This document shows, piece by piece, positions 1 to 7,793 of a DNA stretch of 64,000 nucleotides (positions within the stretch are counted from its first letter, which is position 1; each line of letters starts with the position of its first letter). Made by a program: the position numbers and the translations under genes. The stretch comes from Bacteroidota bacterium (GTDB taxonomy: Bacteria; Bacteroidota; Bacteroidia; Flavobacteriales; Weeksellaceae): assembly GCA_023458415.1 (NCBI GenBank), contig JAEWZO010000028.1, positions 1-64,000 on the forward strand. Direction: 5' to 3'. The notes beneath the pieces are model-generated. The model was not told where the DNA came from. It saw only the letters and a program-made list of their open reading frames with translations, and did not search any database.

Positions 1-992
1 TCGGGACTGAAATTTTAGGGCAGAAAAATTGGTATAAATTCGGAGGCATCACCATGCAACCTGTTGAATTTGCTAAAATTGGAACAGCACTCATGGTTGC
101 CAATTACGTTAGCAGTCCGGATTTTAATCTCAAGTACAAAAAATCTTTATGGTCAGTTCTCGCGATTATTGGAGTTCCTGCCCTTGTAGTTTTAATGATT
201 CCAGATGTTGGCTCGCTCTTAGTTTTTGGTGCTTTTTTCATTGCACTTTTTCGCGAAGGCCTAAGCGGATGGTTTTTTGGCGTTATCGCTATTCTGGCTG
301 CTGTCTTCTTAATTTCAATTGCCATAGATCCGCTCTACGTTATTGGAGGTATCGTTGGCATAACACTTCTGGTAATTGTATTTAATTACAGTAGAATTCG
401 CTGGAGTGTTCCCACAGTTATCAGTATCGCTGCGATAATTTCCGTACTGAGCAGCATTGCCTTTTTTACGCCAAAAATTTTGGAAAAACTTCCAAAGCAT
501 CAACGTGAAAGAATTGAGGTGTTATACAAAGGTGAAAAGGCATTCCGGGATACGTCGGGCTACAATCTTCTTTATTCTAAAACTGCAATTGGTTCGGGAG
601 GTTTTTTTGGCAAAGGTTATAAACAGGGATCAGTAACTCAGGGGAAATTTGTTCCGGAGCAGGAAACCGACTATATTTTCTGCACTGTTGGTGAAGAATG
701 GGGTTTTCTGGGCAGCAGCTTGCTAGTTCTAATTTACGCTATTTACATCAGTCGGATTTTTTATCTGTCGGAGAAGCAGAAATCTGTATTTAACCGTGTT
801 TTTGGTTATTGTTTTGCATCGATACTTCTCATCCACTTTTCAATTAATATAGGAATGGTAATGGGTCTTTTTCCTACGGTAGGAATTCCGTTGCCGTATT
901 TTAGTTATGGGGGAAGTTCACTTTTGGCATTCTCCATCATGACATTTATTTTCTTTAAACTGAACTACGCCGACCGAAACAGCTTAGTTTAA
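1..992 (+). CDS. rodA: Rod shape-determining protein RodA, 3' part
   Basis: SEDS-family peptidoglycan glycosyltransferase of the cell-elongation machinery, in the inner membrane. The reading frame is open from base 3 with no start before the window edge. The first visible residues (GTEILGQ...WYKFGG) already match the conserved RodA/FtsW loop that precedes QPVEFAK, so the gene starts upstream and the ATG at 54 is internal. About 330 of roughly 410 residues are visible. Seen: several hydrophobic helices, the periplasmic stretch with ETDYIFCTVGEEWGFLG, and the C-terminal IPLPYFSYGGSS motif typical of RodA. In the Bacteroidota, rodA usually ends an mreBCD-pbp2-rodA cluster, so the missing neighbours are expected just left of the window. 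Confidence 0.95.
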   Translation, partial: GTEILGQKNWYKFGGITMQPVEFAKIGTALMVANYVSSPDFNLKYKKSLWSVLAIIGVPALVVLMIPDVGSLLVFGAFFIALFREGLSGWFFGVIAILAAVFLISIAIDPLYVIGGIVGITLLVIVFNYSRIRWSVPTVISIAAIISVLSSIAFFTPKILEKLPKHQRERIEVLYKGEKAFRDTSGYNLLYSKTAIGSGGFFGKGYKQGSVTQGKFVPEQETDYIFCTVGEEWGFLGSSLLVLIYAIYISRIFYLSEKQKSVFNRVFGYCFASILLIHFSINIGMVMGLFPTVGIPLPYFSYGGSSLLAFSIMTFIFFKLNYADRNSLV

Positions 993-1245
993 CTGGGTTT
1001 TAGTACAGTGCCAATAATTTAAGCTTAAAACTATCTGTCGAGAATATTCTAACTAGTTTTCAGACTCACATTCGGTATATTCAAAAGGCAATCTCTTCTT
1101 TAACTAGAATACCGAACGAATCTTTTAAGTGCAGTCAACTATTGCAAGCAGCGTAAACCGAACGCTAACGAATTTCGTCTCATCAATCTACCCAATAAAA
1201 AAAGCCATCGTAATGATGGCTCTATTTATAAATCAATTATTTAAC
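993..1245. other. Intergenic region with an imperfect inverted repeat
   Basis: Noncoding stretch between convergent rodA and the NlpC gene. It holds an imperfect inverted repeat, TTCGGTATaTTC at 1071-1082 pairing with GAATACCGAA at 1107-1116, which may end rodA transcription although no T-run follows. The clear terminator of the minus-strand gene lies at 1196-1221. No coding potential or RNA gene was recognised in the rest. Confidence 0.5.
1196..1221 (-). terminator. Rho-independent terminator of the NlpC/P60 gene
   Basis: Perfect 7-bp stem AGCCATC (1203-1209) / GATGGCT (1215-1221) with a 5-nt loop. On the minus strand it is followed by a run of T (A-run 1197-1202 on plus). It lies 25 bp beyond the stop codon. 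Confidence 0.85.
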
Positions 1246-1926
1246 TTAATTATTAACAAGTGAATTGTTATAATCTTCCTGTGAGAATACTCTTTTAGCA
1301 AATCTGTATCTTGGTCCCCAATACCTATCATTTAGTGAAGAAACCATAACACCTCTTGAGGTTGCTGCGTGGATAAATTTCACTTCGCCTTCTTCATTTA
1401 CATCTTCTACAATTCCTACGTGCGCAATACCGCGTCCGTGAGAAAAGAAAACCAGGTCGCCTTTCTGAAGTTGATCTTTTGATACCGATTCACCTTCTTT
1501 TGCCTGAGCTGCTGCTACTCTTGGAAGGTTAATTCCGGTTGCAGCACCAAAAACTGAAAGTACGAAAGCAGAGCAGTCGATTCCTCTTCTTGTAGTCCCT
1601 CCGTATCTGTAAGGAGTTCCAAGATAAGATTCAGCTTCTGTAAGAATTTCATCAATTTTTTTGCTGAATCTATTTGCTTTTGCTATTTCTTCGTTCTTAA
1701 GAGCGGTCTCTAAACTCTTTGCTACATAGGTTTCATCTTTGAAACTGCTAAGCAGTTGTTTTTTTGCTGTCTCTAATTTTTTATTATCTATTGCCGTAAG
1801 TTTGGCATTTGTTTTGTATACTTCTTGGTAAGTTGCTGGTGCAGAAACTACGTAGTTTGAAACACATGACTGCATAGAAAAAAACGACACTAATGCAACT
1901 ACATAAAACAGAACTCTTTTCTTCAT
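1246..1926 (-). CDS. NlpC/P60 (C40) peptidase lipoprotein
   Basis: Probable cell-wall endopeptidase cleaving within peptidoglycan stem peptides, anchored as a lipoprotein. Seen: a signal sequence ending at Cys21 (FFSMQSC, lipobox-like), a helical linker of about 70 residues rich in Lys/Glu, then an NlpC/P60 domain from about residue 98. Catalytic residues are visible as Cys118 in DCSAF, His169 in AHVGIV and His186 in IHAAT. Length 226 aa, normal for a single-domain lipoprotein of this family. It is monocistronic, with its own -7 box at 1980-1987 and a terminator. The exact substrate cannot be told. It could act in growth or in autolysis. Confidence 0.9.
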   Translation of the reverse strand: MKKRVLFYVVALVSFFSMQSCVSNYVVSAPATYQEVYKTNAKLTAIDNKKLETAKKQLLSSFKDETYVAKSLETALKNEEIAKANRFSKKIDEILTEAESYLGTPYRYGGTTRRGIDCSAFVLSVFGAATGINLPRVAAAQAKEGESVSKDQLQKGDLVFFSHGRGIAHVGIVEDVNEEGEVKFIHAATSRGVMVSSLNDRYWGPRYRFAKRVFSQEDYNNSLVNN

Positions 1927-1979
1927 ATATATTTGATTATTTCCGTGTTAAAAAGGATATCTTGTTTGAAAATGCATGA

Positions 1980-1987
1980 CAAAAGTA
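1980..1987 (-). promoter_or_regulatory. -7 box of the NlpC gene
   Basis: CAAAAGTA on plus, that is TACTTTTG on minus, matching TANNTTTG. It lies 53 bp upstream of the start codon. A 6-bp inverted repeat (AAGGGT 2005-2010 / ACCCTT 2017-2022) falls where the -33 element would be and could be an operator. Confidence 0.6.
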
Positions 1988-2081
1988 GATATTCGGTGTT
2001 TTATAAGGGTTAAATCACCCTTTTTGAAAAACCATTTTAACATTATTTAACATTATTTTTTAGAATGTTAAAGGAAAAACT

Positions 2082-2113
2082 AGCGCAAACCCTTTATTTA
2101 TCGGGTTTGCGCT
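2082..2113. terminator. Strong bidirectional hairpin terminator with no evident parent gene
   Basis: Perfect 11-bp stem (2082-2092 pairing with 2103-2113, core GCGCAAACCC/GGGTTTGCGC) with a 10-nt loop. T-rich tracts occur on both sides (TTTTATTTT on plus after 2113, TTTTT on minus beyond 2080). glnN already has its own terminator 180 bp upstream, so the transcript ended here is unknown. Confidence 0.7.
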
Positions 2114-2282
2114 TTTATTTTGTTTAAGATTTTTTAACATTTTGGGCGTAAATTCTTTTAATCATGTAAGTTATGGTTGAAATTGTATAAGATTAAATCA
2201 TTTTATATAAATACTTTTTAAGTACAAAATTTCTACGAAATCATTGTAATACTCAAAATCCATTGTTAAATGTTAAAATAAA

Positions 2283-2304
2283 AATCCCCGCTTTTCGGCG
2301 GGGA
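2283..2304 (-). terminator. Terminator of glnN
   Basis: GC-rich stem CCCCGC/GCGGGG with a loop of about 6 nt, followed on the minus strand by ATTTTTATTTT. It begins only a few bases after the stop codon of the glutamine synthetase gene. Confidence 0.85.
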
Positions 2305-2310
2305 ATCATT

Positions 2311-4509
2311 TTATCTTGTAAAAAGTAATTCTCTGTATTTGGTCATCGGCCAAAGTTCATCGTCTACCATCATCTCCAGCGCATCACTCGCCTCACGAAT
2401 TTTCTCAAAGCGAGGCTTCACATCTTTACAATAGGTTTCTGCCTGTTTTTGTCCGTGCAGAGCGGTAGCTTTATCTTTGGCAGCAATCAGTTCATCCACT
2501 CCTACTTTAATCTGATGTACATTCAGAGAAATGGCGCGGATAAGATCCATCTGTTCCTTCGCTAATGATTCAAACTCGGATGCTCCGAAAATTTCTTTCA
2601 GACCTTTTACGTTTTCAATAAGTCGGTTCTGATAATTAAGCGCAGCCGGAATAATGTGATTTCTCGCTATATCGCCCAAAACTTTAGCTTCAATATCAAT
2701 ATTGGCCGAATATTTTTCAAGTTTAATCTCGTTGCGGGCTTCAAACTCTCTGTGGTTGTAGATTTCCAGTTCTTCGTACAAATCCACAAACTTCTTGTTC
2801 AGCTCTTCTTTCAAAGCTTCCGGCGTAGTTTTCAAATTATTTAAACCGCGTTTCTTAGCTTCTTTCTCCCAATCGTCGGAATAACCGTCGCCTTCAAACC
2901 TGATTTTTTTACAGTCTTTGATGTACTCTCTCAAAACATTGAAAATCGCTTCATCTTTCTTAAGGTTTTTCTTTGCAATCAGCTTATCGACTTCTACTTT
3001 GAATACTCTAAGCTGTTTCGCAACCATCGCGTTCAGAGCAGTCATCGGTTCAGCACAATTTGCAGAAGAACCAACCGCTCTCAGTTCAAATTTATTTCCG
3101 GTAAAAGCGAATGGTGAGGTTCTGTTACGGTCTGTATTATCTAGTAGAATTTCCGGAATTTTTCCAACTACATTCAGCTTTAGATCTGTTTTTTCTTCCG
3201 GTGAAAGCTTCCCATCGGTTACTTTTTCCAACTCATCCAACACTGCAGAAAGTTGACTTCCGATGAAAGCGGAAATAATTGCAGGCGGCGCTTCGTTCGC
3301 ACCTAAACGGTGATCGTTGCTTGAAGATGCAATACTCGCTCTCAACAAATCCGAATAATCATGAACCGCTTTAAGCGTATTCACAAAGAAAGTTAGGAAC
3401 TGCAGGTTTTTCTTTGGATTTTTTCCCGGACTCAAAAGGTTTTCGCCGGTATCTGTCGCCAAAGACCAGTTATTATGTTTCCCACTACCGTTAACCCCCG
3501 CAAAAGGTTTTTCATGGAAAAGAATATGGAAATGATGCTTGTGTGCCACTCTTGCCATAATATCCATCAACAATGAATTATGGTCAACCGCAACGTTGGT
3601 TTCTTCAAACATCGGCGCAAGCTCGAACTGGTTTGGTGCAACTTCATTATGACGTGTGGTCACAGGAATTCCAAGTTTCATACACTCAATTTCCAGCTCC
3701 TTCATGAAGTTCATCACTCTAGTCGGAATGGATCCGAAATAATGATCATCTAATTGTTGTCCTTTTGCCGGAGAATGTCCCAAAAGAGTTCTTCCTGTAA
3801 AAATCAAATCCGGTCTGGACTGATACAAAGCAGAATCAATAAGGAAATATTCCTGCTCCCAACCCAAAGTTGGAACTACTTTAGTAACATTTTTATCAAA
3901 ATAGGATTTACAAACATCTGTCGCTGCATCGTCCACGGCGTTCAAAGCTCTTAGCAGCGGAGTTTTATAATCTAGAGTTTCTCCTGTGTAAGAAATAAAA
4001 ATAGACGGAATACAAAGTGTTGTCCCAATAATAAAAGCCGGAGAAGTTGGATCCCATGCTGTATAACCGCGAGCTTCGAAAGTGTTTCTAATACCTCCGT
4101 TTGGAAATGAAGAAGCGTCCGGCTCCTGCTGAATCAACATCCCACCGTTGAATCTTTCAATCGCTCTGTCACTTTCAAAAGGCGTAAAGAAAGAATCGTG
4201 TTTTTCCGCAGTTGATCCGGTTAGTGGCTGAAACCAATGCGTGTAATGCGTTGCACCTTTGGAAAGTGCCCAATCTTTCATGGCTACCGCGATTTGATCC
4301 GCCGTTTGTCTTTGGATTTTCGTGCCTTTCTTTATCGCATCCTGAATCGAAGTAAACGCTTCTTTGGTAAGGTAAGACCTCATCGTTTCCTCCGAAAAAA
4401 CGTTTTCGCAAAATAGTTCAGAAAGTTTTTTAGGAACATCTACAGCGTTATCTTTTCTGTAGTTTCTAAAAGGGAGCTCAGCAAGTGCTTTAAATCTTAA
4501 TGTGGACAT
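2311..4509 (-). CDS. glnN: Glutamine synthetase type III
   Basis: ATP-dependent synthesis of glutamine from glutamate and ammonium in the cytoplasm, the main ammonium-assimilating reaction. The 732-aa length fits the long GSIII family (GSI and GSII are about 350-470 aa). Visible hallmarks: the GSIII-specific N-terminus, GWEQEYFL with the metal-binding Glu, TRHNEVAPNQFE, VNGSGKHNNWS near residue 340 (nucleotide/glutamate site), and the NRTSPFAFTGNKFELRA block. It is monocistronic, with a -7 box 20 bp upstream and a strong terminator. It is divergent from an FAD oxidoreductase across a 218-bp region carrying an 18-bp direct repeat, which may reflect nitrogen control (inference). The symbol follows common use for GSIII. 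Confidence 0.97.
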   Translation of the reverse strand: MSTLRFKALAELPFRNYRKDNAVDVPKKLSELFCENVFSEETMRSYLTKEAFTSIQDAIKKGTKIQRQTADQIAVAMKDWALSKGATHYTHWFQPLTGSTAEKHDSFFTPFESDRAIERFNGGMLIQQEPDASSFPNGGIRNTFEARGYTAWDPTSPAFIIGTTLCIPSIFISYTGETLDYKTPLLRALNAVDDAATDVCKSYFDKNVTKVVPTLGWEQEYFLIDSALYQSRPDLIFTGRTLLGHSPAKGQQLDDHYFGSIPTRVMNFMKELEIECMKLGIPVTTRHNEVAPNQFELAPMFEETNVAVDHNSLLMDIMARVAHKHHFHILFHEKPFAGVNGSGKHNNWSLATDTGENLLSPGKNPKKNLQFLTFFVNTLKAVHDYSDLLRASIASSSNDHRLGANEAPPAIISAFIGSQLSAVLDELEKVTDGKLSPEEKTDLKLNVVGKIPEILLDNTDRNRTSPFAFTGNKFELRAVGSSANCAEPMTALNAMVAKQLRVFKVEVDKLIAKKNLKKDEAIFNVLREYIKDCKKIRFEGDGYSDDWEKEAKKRGLNNLKTTPEALKEELNKKFVDLYEELEIYNHREFEARNEIKLEKYSANIDIEAKVLGDIARNHIIPAALNYQNRLIENVKGLKEIFGASEFESLAKEQMDLIRAISLNVHQIKVGVDELIAAKDKATALHGQKQAETYCKDVKPRFEKIREASDALEMMVDDELWPMTKYRELLFTR

Positions 4510-4529
4510 TGGTTTAATATTTTATGTGG

Positions 4530-4537
4530 CAAATTTA
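4530..4537 (-). promoter_or_regulatory. -7 box of glnN
   Basis: CAAATTTA on plus, TAAATTTG on minus, an exact match to TANNTTTG, 20 bp before the start codon. Confidence 0.65.
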
Positions 4538-4569
4538 ATTTTTTTTTGAAAAACACCACTATATATTTG

Positions 4570-4639
4570 AAATTTTTGGGGGTTATTTCAAAAATTTAAT
4601 ATAAAAAGCAGTTTTAACAACAAATTTTAGGGGGTTCTT
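4570..4639. repeat. 18-bp direct repeat in the glnN/oxidoreductase divergent region
   Basis: Copies at 4570-4587 and 4622-4639 agree at 16 of 18 positions (core AAATTTTNGGGGGTT) and start 52 bp apart, about five helical turns. An inverted repeat TTTGAAAT (4566-4573) / ATTTCAAA (4585-4592) overlaps the first copy. The position between two divergent promoters suggests binding sites for a regulator (inference). Confidence 0.55.
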
Positions 4640-4712
4640 AAAAATAAACTCGCTTCAACACACTTATAAACTCTTACTTATATTATGTAATATGTGCATG
4701 TAAATTCAAAAC

Positions 4713-4720
4713 TATCTTTG
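4713..4720 (+). promoter_or_regulatory. -7 box of the FAD oxidoreductase gene
   Basis: TATCTTTG matches TANNTTTG and ends 7 bp before the ATG at 4728, so the transcript is predicted to be leaderless or nearly so. Confidence 0.6.
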
Positions 4721-4727
4721 TTCAACT

Positions 4728-5936
4728 ATGGATTTAAAAACTTCGGAGCCTTTTTGGTTGGTAAAAAACGGAATCATCAATTCTTACCCTTCTCTGCAAA
4801 AGGATATTTCAGCAGACATTTTAATTGTGGGCGGGGGAATTACCGGAAGTCTCATTGCGCACCAATGTATAAAGGATGGTTTTTCGACTGTTCTTGTTGA
4901 CCGGCGTGAAGTGTGCAACGGAAGTACATCTGCAACCACTTCAATGCTGCAGTACGAAATAGACACTCCTCTTTGCGAACTTATTGAACTTGTGGGAAAA
5001 GAAGGCGCTGAAAAATCTTATCACGCCTGTTATAAATCAATTGATGATCTTGGGAAAATTGCCAAAGAGGTAAAATCTAAAAGCGGGTTTCAAAAAAAAG
5101 ATTCTTTGTTTTTTGCCGCATACAAAAAGGACTTAAAATGGCTGACTAAAGAATTTGAGGCAAGAAAATCGGCTGTCTTCCCAGTTTCGTGGCTGGAACC
5201 TAAAGACATTGAAAAGAAATTTGGTGTCTCCGGAACTTGGGGCGGAATACATTCGAAGCAGGGCGGCAGCGTGGACGCTTTTCAGCTTGCACACGATATT
5301 TTACAGTTCAATGAGAAAAAAGGACTTGAAATATTCGACAAAACAGAAATCAGAAAAGTAAATTATGGCAAAAAAGGAATCATTGCTACGACTGAAACTG
5401 GAAAAACCATTAAAGCAAAAAAAATAATCTACTGCAACGGATTCGAAAGTACCGAAATTATCAAGGAAAAATTTGTAAAACTTCTTTCAACTTATGCTAT
5501 TGTAAGCGAACAACTGAGTGAAAAAGAAATCTCAACACTGAAGAAAATTCTGGTGTGGAATACCGACGATCCATATATATATCTAAGGACAACCGATGAT
5601 CACCGGGTTCTGATCGGTGGCGGTGATGAAGATTTCATCAATCCAAAAAAAAGAGAGGAAGTCATTCCAAAAAAAATTAAATCTCTTGAAAATTCTGTTA
5701 CAAAAATTCTTCCGCACATCAACTTTATTACAGATTTTGCGTGGGCAGGAACTTTTGGTGAAACAGACGACGGTTTGCCTTATATCGGAGAACATCCGAA
5801 GTTTCCCGGAGCGTACTTTGTGCTTGGTTTTGGTGGCAACGGCATTACATTTTCTGTAATCGGGATGGAAATGGTTTCAGATTTCCTGAAAGGCGAAAAA
5901 CACCCACTCAGCAAGTGGTTTCGCTTTGGAAGATAA
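4728..5936 (+). CDS. FAD-dependent oxidoreductase (DAO family)
   Basis: Probable flavoprotein amine/amino-acid oxidase or dehydrogenase of the DadA/glycine-oxidase type. The substrate is unknown. Seen: an N-terminal Rossmann FAD motif GGGITGS at residues 35-41, a following acidic/Arg segment VLVDRRE, and a C-terminal block IGEHPKFPGAYFVLGFGGNGITFS typical of the DAO fold's FAD-closing strand. The 402-aa length fits the single-domain family. No Rieske domain and no signal peptide are present. The -7 box lies 7 bp before the chosen ATG, which rules out a much longer leader. It stands alone, divergent from glnN. A nitrogen-scavenging role is possible but not shown. Confidence 0.85.
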   Translation: MDLKTSEPFWLVKNGIINSYPSLQKDISADILIVGGGITGSLIAHQCIKDGFSTVLVDRREVCNGSTSATTSMLQYEIDTPLCELIELVGKEGAEKSYHACYKSIDDLGKIAKEVKSKSGFQKKDSLFFAAYKKDLKWLTKEFEARKSAVFPVSWLEPKDIEKKFGVSGTWGGIHSKQGGSVDAFQLAHDILQFNEKKGLEIFDKTEIRKVNYGKKGIIATTETGKTIKAKKIIYCNGFESTEIIKEKFVKLLSTYAIVSEQLSEKEISTLKKILVWNTDDPYIYLRTTDDHRVLIGGGDEDFINPKKREEVIPKKIKSLENSVTKILPHINFITDFAWAGTFGETDDGLPYIGEHPKFPGAYFVLGFGGNGITFSVIGMEMVSDFLKGEKHPLSKWFRFGR

Positions 5937-5968
5937 GATCAGCCAAGACTTCACAAAACGTTAATTAA

Positions 5969-5984
5969 TAATTTTGTAATTTTG
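5969..5984 (+). promoter_or_regulatory. Tandem -7 boxes upstream of the DUF6909-like gene
   Basis: TAATTTTG occurs twice back to back (5969-5976 and 5977-5984), each an exact match to TANNTTTG. The ATG follows at 6024. This may give two start sites 8 bp apart. Confidence 0.55.
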
Positions 5985-6023
5985 TGCGTCATTAATTATA
6001 AATTTACAAAAACGAAATAATTT

Positions 6024-7700
6024 ATGGCAACAAACTTACGGGCAAGAGAGACTACCGAAGCTATTGAGCGACTGTATGTTACCATGCGACACCTCTTTTA
6101 CAGAGGCTTCTTTAAGCCGGGCGGCGTTTCCGGTGAAACCATCCGACAGTTACTGATGACCATTTCGCCCGAAATTTACGGGTCGATGAGCGTATCCAAT
6201 AAAGTTGAACTTGACGGATTGCTTTACGTTCTGGACCGTCTTCCGGAAGGCATTGAAGAAACAGCTTTTGTGCATCTCACTTCTGATGAAGGCTTCGACA
6301 AAGGCAGTTTCGAGGTTATTGTTCCGAAAAAAAGGAGAAGAAACTGTTACCGTATCGACGAACATCAAATGAATATTGAGGTTCTTTTAGGTCGTTCCGA
6401 AATTTACGATATCCTTACTCACCTTACATTTTTATACATCGAGGCCGATAAAATCCGTGAATTAGGCTACATTAAAGATGAAGATTACAAACCAACACGA
6501 GCTTGGAGAATTATCGAAGAGGTAGCTGTTGGAGCTAAAAAACTCAGCCGAAAAGAAAAAGAAGTGGCTCTTATTCACCTTTCTTCACTTTTAGGAAGAA
6601 CTTTTGATGAAGTTTTGGCTGCCTATAATAATTTTGGTGACGATAAAAATCCGGACCGTCTTTTCAAAATCATCTATCATCTTGGTAAAGCAAGTTTAGA
6701 AGACCTTAAAGGGATTCGTGAAAGAGAAATATTCTTTAGTGCAATTCTTCGCGAACGTGTTGGACATCACCTTTTCGGTGAAAAATGGGCCAACAAACTG
6801 AAAGAAGTTCTTGCAAGCAACGGACTTCACATGCGTCCGCTAAATGTGATCAGCGCCAATATGCATTCCGTAAAAAACATGCTTTTTGCCAACGATGCGC
6901 TTTCAGTGAAACCTAAAAAGAACATTGATTATTCTCTTTACGAGGAAATCAGCAATAAAAAAACGCTTCAGGAAAAAATCCTCAATTATTCTGAAAAACA
7001 GGGACTTATCTACATCGATGACGACAGTGGAAGTAATATTGATGTCCAAATTATCGACCTTGCTAAAACCGATTTGAAGAACACGCCTTTTGCCTCACAG
7101 AAATTTGACGGCGATGATGTGATACTGGTTTTCGACTATGCATTTGGAGAACAGGCTTTCGAAATTATGGATGAACTTTTGCGTCCGTACGAATACAACC
7201 AGGAAGTTTACACGATGCACGTAAAATCCATTTCAATCATGGGGAAAGCCGGAATCTTAACCGGTCAGAAAGGAGACATCATGATTCCAACTTCGCATAT
7301 TTTCGAAGGAACAGCCGACAATTATGTGTTTGAAAACAGTCTTAAAAAAGAAGATTTCGAAGACAGTGAAATTCAGGCTTTTGAAGGTCCGATGATTACA
7401 GTACTCGGAACCTCTCTTCAGAACAAAGACATCCTTTCCTATTTCATGACTACCACATGGAAAGCTGTAGGACTGGAAATGGAAGGTGCGCATTACCAAA
7501 AAGCAATTCAGGTAGCCTCCAAAATCAGGCATCATATTTCTCCCGATCTTTTTGTAATGTATGCATATTACGCCTCTGATAATCCACTGGAAACGGGCTC
7601 CACGCTTTCTTCGGGCGGTTTGGGATTAACCGGTGTAAAACCAACCTACATGATTACAGGAAAAATTATTGAGAAAATCCTGGCTTCACCAAAATTGTAA
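6024..7700 (+). CDS. DUF6909-like conserved protein with phosphorylase-like C-terminus
   Basis: I recognise it as the conserved Bacteroidota protein family usually labelled DUF6909. Its function is not established. Length 558 aa, soluble, no signal peptide. The N-terminal half (about 1-330) is helical. The C-terminal third contains ILVFDYAFGEQAFEIMDEL, then GQKGDIMIPTSHIFEGTADNY, then GLEMEGAHYQKAI near residue 490. The MEGA motif and its setting resemble the purine nucleoside phosphorylase / AMP nucleosidase superfamily, where that Glu contacts the ribose (inference from motif only). It is monocistronic, with tandem -7 boxes and a good terminator. A nucleotide-related hydrolase or sensor is the best guess. 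Confidence 0.7.
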   Translation: MATNLRARETTEAIERLYVTMRHLFYRGFFKPGGVSGETIRQLLMTISPEIYGSMSVSNKVELDGLLYVLDRLPEGIEETAFVHLTSDEGFDKGSFEVIVPKKRRRNCYRIDEHQMNIEVLLGRSEIYDILTHLTFLYIEADKIRELGYIKDEDYKPTRAWRIIEEVAVGAKKLSRKEKEVALIHLSSLLGRTFDEVLAAYNNFGDDKNPDRLFKIIYHLGKASLEDLKGIREREIFFSAILRERVGHHLFGEKWANKLKEVLASNGLHMRPLNVISANMHSVKNMLFANDALSVKPKKNIDYSLYEEISNKKTLQEKILNYSEKQGLIYIDDDSGSNIDVQIIDLAKTDLKNTPFASQKFDGDDVILVFDYAFGEQAFEIMDELLRPYEYNQEVYTMHVKSISIMGKAGILTGQKGDIMIPTSHIFEGTADNYVFENSLKKEDFEDSEIQAFEGPMITVLGTSLQNKDILSYFMTTTWKAVGLEMEGAHYQKAIQVASKIRHHISPDLFVMYAYYASDNPLETGSTLSSGGLGLTGVKPTYMITGKIIEKILASPKL

Positions 7701-7715
7701 CACACAATAAATTAC

Positions 7716-7740
7716 GCCACTGCAGCTGCGGTGGCTTTTT
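7716..7740 (+). terminator. Terminator of the DUF6909-like gene
   Basis: Stem GCCACtGCA/TGCgGTGGC (7716-7735) followed by TTTTT and C-T-rich sequence, 16 bp after the stop codon. Confidence 0.85.
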
Positions 7741-7793
7741 CTTTCGGTTTGGCTAAAATTCTTATCTTTCCGTTCCAAAAAATTTAAGATATA

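Larger units (their letters stand above)
1927..2310. other. 384-bp intergenic region with TTAACATT array and unassigned hairpin
   Basis: No ORF or known RNA recognised. Contents from left to right: nlpC promoter (1980-1987), a short palindrome (2005-2022), TTAACATT at 2037-2044, 2047-2054 and 2134-2141, its complement AATGTTAA at 2064-2071 and 2269-2276, a strong hairpin at 2082-2113, and the glnN terminator at 2283-2304. It could hold a regulator-binding array and/or a small RNA. Confidence 0.5.

Noticed and set aside
1071..1180. attC-like or transposon-remnant sequence after rodA
   Set aside because: There are short inverted repeats but no integron core sites, no target-site duplication and no transposase fragment.
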